From assembly GCA_964533735.1 (NCBI GenBank), contig CAZHMD010000006.1:62001-126000 (forward strand): a stretch of 64,000 bases of DNA. The letters are read 5' to 3'. The stretch comes from UBA6107 sp964533735 (GTDB lineage Bacteria; Chloroflexota; Anaerolineae; Anaerolineales; Anaerolineaceae). The translations under genes were made by a program, and so were the position numbers. Of this stretch, positions 59,906 to 64,000 are shown one piece after another; positions within the stretch are counted from its first letter, which is position 1, and every line of letters begins with the position of its first letter. Below the pieces are notes generated by a model. It was not told the DNA's origin. It searched no databases and saw nothing but the letters and a program-made list of their open reading frames with translations.

Positions 59906-61669
59906 ATGTTTGAGCAGGAACAACGCACGATCGAACAGCAAATCGACCAATACCTTGCGCTTCATCAGCTCCCTGAGATGCAGTTCAAATGGTCCTGGAT
60001 TCCTTTTAACGGACAATGGGGAATTTCACTTTCTTTCTTTCAATTGGCTTCTAAATCATTCATCGGTGGGAAAGGGAATGTAGCCCAAAAAGCTGCAGAA
60101 ATTGCTGATGGCATTTGTGCGGCACTGAGCCTCCCTGATGGATTTACAAGGTCCGAGGCCATAAATGGCTACTTGAATTTGTATTTTTCTCCCGCAGACT
60201 TTTCTGCCCGCGTTATCGAGACTGTTCTCACCCAGGGTGAAAAATACGGTTGGAGCGAGCGAAATGGCAAGAGTGTTATGCTGGAGTTTTCACATCCAAA
60301 TACCCACAAGGCTTTCCATGTTGGGCATTTGCGGGGTGCAATCCTGGGGGATGTCCTGGCACGGCTTGAAGAGGCTGCGGGCTATGATGTTATCAGGGCA
60401 AATTATCCCGGAGATATCGGTTTGCATGTGATTAAATGGTTGTGGAATTATCTCAAGTTTCACAATCATGAAGAACCACCACTGGATATTACCAAGTGGA
60501 TGGGGGATCTTTATGCTGAAGCGAGTAAGAGGTTAGAAGAAAACCCTGATCTTGAACTGGAAGTCCGCGAATTGTATACGCGCTGGGATCACCGTGATCA
60601 CGAAGTAGTAGCTTGTTGGGAAGAGACACGTGAGTGGTCACTTGAAGGCTTCAGGGAAATGTACGCACGTTTGGATATAAAATTCGACCGCTATTATTTC
60701 AACTCGATGTTTGAAGATTCCGGAAAAGTAATGGTTGAAGAGCTTATCCAAAAGGGGATCGCGCAGGACGAACGCGCTGAGGGTGGAGCGGTCATCGTAA
60801 AGTTGGATGAGAAATTGGGTTTGAATGAGGAAAAGTATCGGGTTGCGGTTGTATTGCGCTCGGATGGTACTGCCCTTTACGCAACAGAAGACCTGGCCTT
60901 GGCGCGCCAGAAATTCCTTGATTATCCTCAACTTGAAAAATCCTATTATGTTGTAGATGTACGCCAATCTCTGCATTTTCTGCAGGTGTTCAAGACATTG
61001 GAGCTAGCTGGCTATGACTGGGCAACCCGCTGCCAGCATATCCCGTATGAGCTGGTAAACTTACCGGGAAATGTGGTGGTTTCATCACGCGAAGGCACTG
61101 TGGTGTTGTTGGAAGACCTCATCCGTGAAGCGATTGCACGTGCACTTGAGGTTGTCCGCCAGAAGAACCCGGATTTGAGTGAAGAAAAACAGGTCAAGAT
61201 TGCTGAAGCGATAGGTATTGGCGCAATAAAATACCCGATGCTCTCACGTGAAAGCACCAAGGTGGTCACTTTTGACTGGCAATCTGCGTTGGATTTCAAT
61301 GGACAGGCAGCCCCATACATTCAGTATGCCTATGTCCGCGCCAACAGTATTTTAAAGAAGGTTGAGCAAAAGATCCCCGGTACTTTTCAATTTATAGGGG
61401 AACTTACCCAAAGTGAGATCACCCTGGTGGATTTGATCAATAGGCTTCCGGATGAAGTACAAAAAGCCACCCGCGATTTGAAGCCGTTAGTATTGACCAA
61501 CCTGGCATTCGAAATTGCACGCGCTTTTAATGATTTTTATACTCAATGTCCTGTTTTACAGGAAGCAGAACCAAAACGCAGTTTCCGGTTGCGATTGGTG
61601 GCTGCCGCCAAACAGGCAATTGGCAATAGTTTGGCATTACTGGGCATCACAGCCCCACAAGCGATGTGA
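59906..61669 (+). CDS. argS: Arginyl-tRNA synthetase
   Basis: 587 aa class I synthetase. HPNTHKAFHVGHLRGAILGD near residue 127 carries the HIGH motif, SSREGTVVLLEDLI near 392 stands at the KMSK-like position, and the C-terminal anticodon-binding domain ends in KQAIGNSLALLGI. ATG 59906 is preferred over ATG 59900 because AAGGA is then eight bases away. It heads a unit with the cpgS homologue and obg. Confidence 0.96.
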   Translation: MFEQEQRTIEQQIDQYLALHQLPEMQFKWSWIPFNGQWGISLSFFQLASKSFIGGKGNVAQKAAEIADGICAALSLPDGFTRSEAINGYLNLYFSPADFSARVIETVLTQGEKYGWSERNGKSVMLEFSHPNTHKAFHVGHLRGAILGDVLARLEEAAGYDVIRANYPGDIGLHVIKWLWNYLKFHNHEEPPLDITKWMGDLYAEASKRLEENPDLELEVRELYTRWDHRDHEVVACWEETREWSLEGFREMYARLDIKFDRYYFNSMFEDSGKVMVEELIQKGIAQDERAEGGAVIVKLDEKLGLNEEKYRVAVVLRSDGTALYATEDLALARQKFLDYPQLEKSYYVVDVRQSLHFLQVFKTLELAGYDWATRCQHIPYELVNLPGNVVVSSREGTVVLLEDLIREAIARALEVVRQKNPDLSEEKQVKIAEAIGIGAIKYPMLSRESTKVVTFDWQSALDFNGQAAPYIQYAYVRANSILKKVEQKIPGTFQFIGELTQSEITLVDLINRLPDEVQKATRDLKPLVLTNLAFEIARAFNDFYTQCPVLQEAEPKRSFRLRLVAAAKQAIGNSLALLGITAPQAM

Positions 61670-61709
61670 GTAAGCTGGTAAACCAAATTATTCAAAGGAG
61701 ATGAACAGT

Positions 61710-63029
61710 ATGACCCCAATTCGAACCCTTATCATGGGTGCAGCAGGCCGCGATTTTCACAATTTCAATGTCTTTTATCGCGACAATAAGGATTATGTTG
61801 TAGTAGCATTCACTGCCACGCAAATACCGAACATTGAAGGTAGAAAATACCCGGCGGAATTGGCTGGATCCCTGTATCCTACAGGCATCCCCATTTTCCC
61901 GGAAAATGAACTGGTCCGCTTGATCAAGGACCTCAAAGTCGACCAGGTAGTATTCGCGTATAGTGATGTCCCGCATGAAGTCGTTATGCATAAAGCTTCC
62001 ACTGTATTGGCAGCCGGAGCGGATTTCCGTTTAATGGGCTTGAATTCTACCCAGGTGAAATCCACCAAGCCTGTCGTTTCAGTATGTGCAGTTCGCACCG
62101 GCGCTGGAAAAAGCCAGACCACGCGGCGGGTGTCTCTTATCCTGCGTGATATGGGATACAAGGTGGCCGCCATTCGTCATCCAATGCCTTACGGTGATCT
62201 GGTTAAACAAAAAGTGCAGCGGTTTGCCACTTATGCCGATCTTGACAAGCATGAATGCACCATAGAGGAACGAGAGGAATACGAACCTCATATCGATAAT
62301 GGTGTGATTGTCTATGCCGGCGTTGACTACGAAGCCATTTTACGGCAGGCTGAGCAGGAAGTGGATATCGTCTTATGGGATGGCGGCAACAATGATTTCC
62401 CCTTCTATAAATCAGACCTGAACATTGTGGTTGCAGACCCCCACCGTGCCGGCCATGAAAAAGCCTATCACCCTGGCGAAACCAATGTGCGTATGGCTGA
62501 CGTATTTGTGATCAACAAAGTCGATACTGCGGAACCGGACAAAGTGATCGCTGTGCGCAATGTGCTTCACGAGTTGAATCCCAAAGCCCTCATTATCGAA
62601 GGTGCCTCCCCATTATTTGTTGACGATCCAGATGCGATCCGCGGCAAGCGTGTGTTGGTGATCGAAGATGGTCCAACTCTCACTCATGGTGAAATGGCTT
62701 ACGGTGCTGGATGGGTGGCTGCTCGCCGTTTTGGTGCAGCAGAAATTGTTGATCCCCGCCCATTTGCAGTCGGTTCCATCCATGATACCTATGTTAAGTA
62801 TCCAAATACCGGCACTATCCTCCCGGCAATGGGGTACGGTGATGCAATGGTGAAAGATCTGGAGTCCACTATCAATAAGGCTGATGTCGATCTGGTCATC
62901 TCAGCCACACCCATTGACTTGAACCGCATCTTGAAAGTAAATAAACCTATGCAGCGTGTGCGCTATGAATTACAGGAGATTGGCCAACCAACGTTAACCG
63001 ATATCCTGAAGGCAAAATTCCAAAAGTAA
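61710..63029 (+). CDS. Cyclic 2,3-diphosphoglycerate synthetase homologue (P-loop protein)
   Basis: 439 aa. A Rossmann-like N-terminal domain (IRTLIMGAAGRDFHNFN, residues 3-19) is followed by a P-loop GTPase/ATPase domain with VRTGAGKSQTTRRV near residue 128, a DIVLWDGGNNDFPF Walker-B-like segment near 215 and VFVINKVDTAEPDK near 268. This is the architecture of CpgS, which in methanogens makes cyclic 2,3-diphosphoglycerate; bacterial homologues are widespread and untested. AAAGGAG is nine bases from ATG 61710. The presence of gap/pgk nearby makes a 2,3-DPG link tempting but unproven. Confidence 0.85.
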   Translation: MTPIRTLIMGAAGRDFHNFNVFYRDNKDYVVVAFTATQIPNIEGRKYPAELAGSLYPTGIPIFPENELVRLIKDLKVDQVVFAYSDVPHEVVMHKASTVLAAGADFRLMGLNSTQVKSTKPVVSVCAVRTGAGKSQTTRRVSLILRDMGYKVAAIRHPMPYGDLVKQKVQRFATYADLDKHECTIEEREEYEPHIDNGVIVYAGVDYEAILRQAEQEVDIVLWDGGNNDFPFYKSDLNIVVADPHRAGHEKAYHPGETNVRMADVFVINKVDTAEPDKVIAVRNVLHELNPKALIIEGASPLFVDDPDAIRGKRVLVIEDGPTLTHGEMAYGAGWVAARRFGAAEIVDPRPFAVGSIHDTYVKYPNTGTILPAMGYGDAMVKDLESTINKADVDLVISATPIDLNRILKVNKPMQRVRYELQEIGQPTLTDILKAKFQK

Positions 63030-63045
63030 TTTTCCTGCATTTAGT

Positions 63046-63083
63046 CAGGGATCCGGGCATTGTTACACTTGCCTGGGTCCCTG
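63046..63083 (+). other. Long hairpin before obg
   Basis: 14-bp uninterrupted stem (63046-63059 with 63070-63083, two G-T pairs) and a 10-base loop, 25 bases before the obg start. No T tract, so it is not a standard terminator; mRNA processing or a protein site is possible. Confidence 0.65.
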
Positions 63084-63107
63084 GCATTCAATCGAAAGAT
63101 TATCCTC

Positions 63108-64000
63108 ATGTTTATTGATGAAGCCAAGATTTTTGTTCGGTCAGGCCGTGGTGGTGCAGGAATGATGCATTTCCACAGGGAAAAATATGTTCCCCGGGGT
63201 GGGCCTGATGGAGGCGATGGCGGTAAAGGTGGGGATGTTATTTTCGAGGTAAGACCTACCCTTAATACCTTGCAAAGTTTCCGTTTCAAGCACAAATTCC
63301 AGGCTGATGATGGCGAAAACGGTGGACCGAGTAACATGTCTGGCAGATATGCCAAAGACCTGGTTATACCTGTACCTCCGGGCACGATCATTTATAACGA
63401 TCTGACCGGTGAATTATTGGGTGATCTGACGGAACCTGGAGAAAAATTAAAGGTATGTAAAGGTGGACGGGGAGGACTGGGCAACCAGCATTTCGCCACC
63501 TCGCGCAATCAAGCTCCGCGAACTGCAGAGAAAGGTGAACCGCCTGAAGAATTAAGCCTTCGGTTGGAACTCAAGTTACTGGCGGATGTTGGAATAGTTG
63601 GGGTGCCCAATGCAGGAAAATCCAGTTTCCTGGCTGCGGTTACCAATGCCAATCCAAAGATCGCGGATTATCCTTTTACTACTATTGAGCCAAACCTTGG
63701 CGTTGCCAGGCTGGATGAGGATAACACCTTAATCCTGGCTGATATTCCGGGGTTAATTGAAGGAGCGCATTTGGGTTCCGGATTGGGCTTTGGATTCCTC
63801 CGTCATATCCAGCGGACGCGTGTGATCATTCATGTCTTGGATGGAATGTCTGAAGATCCAATAGCTGATTTTTCACAAACCAACAATGAACTGGCTTTAT
63901 TTGATGCTGAACTGAAGAAAAAACCTCAGGTAGTGGTGCTGAATAAAATTGATCAACCCGAAGCACTGGAAAAATGGGAAAGTATTAAAAAGATTCTCAC
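63108..64000 (+). CDS. obg: Obg-type GTPase (3' partial)
   Basis: Ribosome-associated GTPase involved in 50S assembly and stress response. The first 297 residues are present and the frame runs off the window. The glycine-rich OBG fold occupies residues 1-158 (GGPDGGDGGKGGDVIF near 31, GKGGRGGLGNQHFATS-type segment near 118), then the G domain: G1 GVPNAGKSSFL near 165, G2 FTTIEPNLG, G3 ADIPGLIEGA near 212 and G4 LNKID. ATG 63108 is the normal MFIDEAKIFVRSG start. In many bacteria obg follows rplU-rpmA; here it has moved next to argS. Confidence 0.96.
   Translation, partial: MFIDEAKIFVRSGRGGAGMMHFHREKYVPRGGPDGGDGGKGGDVIFEVRPTLNTLQSFRFKHKFQADDGENGGPSNMSGRYAKDLVIPVPPGTIIYNDLTGELLGDLTEPGEKLKVCKGGRGGLGNQHFATSRNQAPRTAEKGEPPEELSLRLELKLLADVGIVGVPNAGKSSFLAAVTNANPKIADYPFTTIEPNLGVARLDEDNTLILADIPGLIEGAHLGSGLGFGFLRHIQRTRVIIHVLDGMSEDPIADFSQTNNELALFDAELKKKPQVVVLNKIDQPEALEKWESIKKIL

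Overview
The window is a gene-dense stretch of a bacterial chromosome with no phage, insertion sequence, CRISPR array, rRNA or tRNA that I can see. The gene set suggests a Chloroflexota member, most likely of the class Anaerolineae. Pointers are surface lipoproteins with Thr/Pro-rich stalks and an NBR1-type Ig domain, a CpXC-domain protein, a kinase next to an FHA/winged-helix regulator, and a membrane-anchored YvcK. This assignment is inference from family habits; no marker gene tree was possible. The first gene (BMP-type binding protein) enters from the left and the last (obg) runs off the right edge.

Layout. 1-4729: nucleoside-type ABC importer (binding protein, double ATPase, two permeases). 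4741-10560: threonine synthase, a polyprenyl-phosphate glycosyltransferase, a TrpB-like PLP enzyme, an unrecognised conserved protein and a dihydropyrimidinase/hydantoinase. 10564-15326: three tightly coupled membrane genes related to the antiporter-like subunits of complex I, plus a coiled-coil protein, with no redox partner genes. 15329-17212: selB. 17411-21183: ribosomal proteins L21, L27 and an unusual L31 fused to an RNA-polymerase-alpha-CTD-like domain, then thymidine kinase, hypoxanthine phosphoribosyltransferase and a CCA-type nucleotidyltransferase. 21201-30452: a lone receiver protein, pyruvate phosphate dikinase, a TPR lytic transglycosylase lipoprotein, and an mtnA / PfkB kinase / ahcY cluster for recycling S-adenosylmethionine by-products. 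30507-33091 (minus): C39-like secreted peptidase, NBR1-Ig lipoprotein, recA. 33575-39521: glutamine synthetase, then on the minus strand a UppP-phosphate-binding-protein fusion, tgt and an SLC13-type permease. 39620-49288: alr-recJ-EamA exporter, then AAA ATPase, glycerophosphodiesterase, threonine dehydratase and a GH3 enzyme. 49285-55423: protein kinase, FHA-winged-helix regulator, CpXC protein, soluble histidine kinase, class III aminotransferase. 55605-64000: yvcK, gap, pgk, rpsT, argS, a cyclic-2,3-diphosphoglycerate-synthetase homologue, obg.

How the parts fit. Central carbon genes (ppdK, yvcK, gap, pgk and perhaps the cpgS homologue) suggest a pyrophosphate/ATP-flexible, reversible glycolysis. 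The first 10 kb looks like scavenging of nucleosides or related nitrogen compounds with linked amino-acid enzymes. Cell-wall turnover genes (uppP, lytic transglycosylase, GH3, alr) are scattered but numerous.

Regulatory signals are readable in several places. There is a consensus promoter before rplU and a LexA-box-like site inside the recA promoter. Extended -10 motifs recur. Hairpin plus U-tract elements sit directly before the Shine-Dalgarno sequences of ppdK, mtnA, glnA and rpsT. Promoters spaced for leaderless transcripts lie before alr and yvcK. The only stretch above 300 bases without a protein gene (33092-33574) carries the recA and glnA control regions and a strongly structured transcript candidate.

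The observations most worth following up are the UppP-binding-protein fusion, the L31-alphaCTD fusion, the degenerate antiporter-like membrane cassette, and the family of terminator-like 5' leaders.
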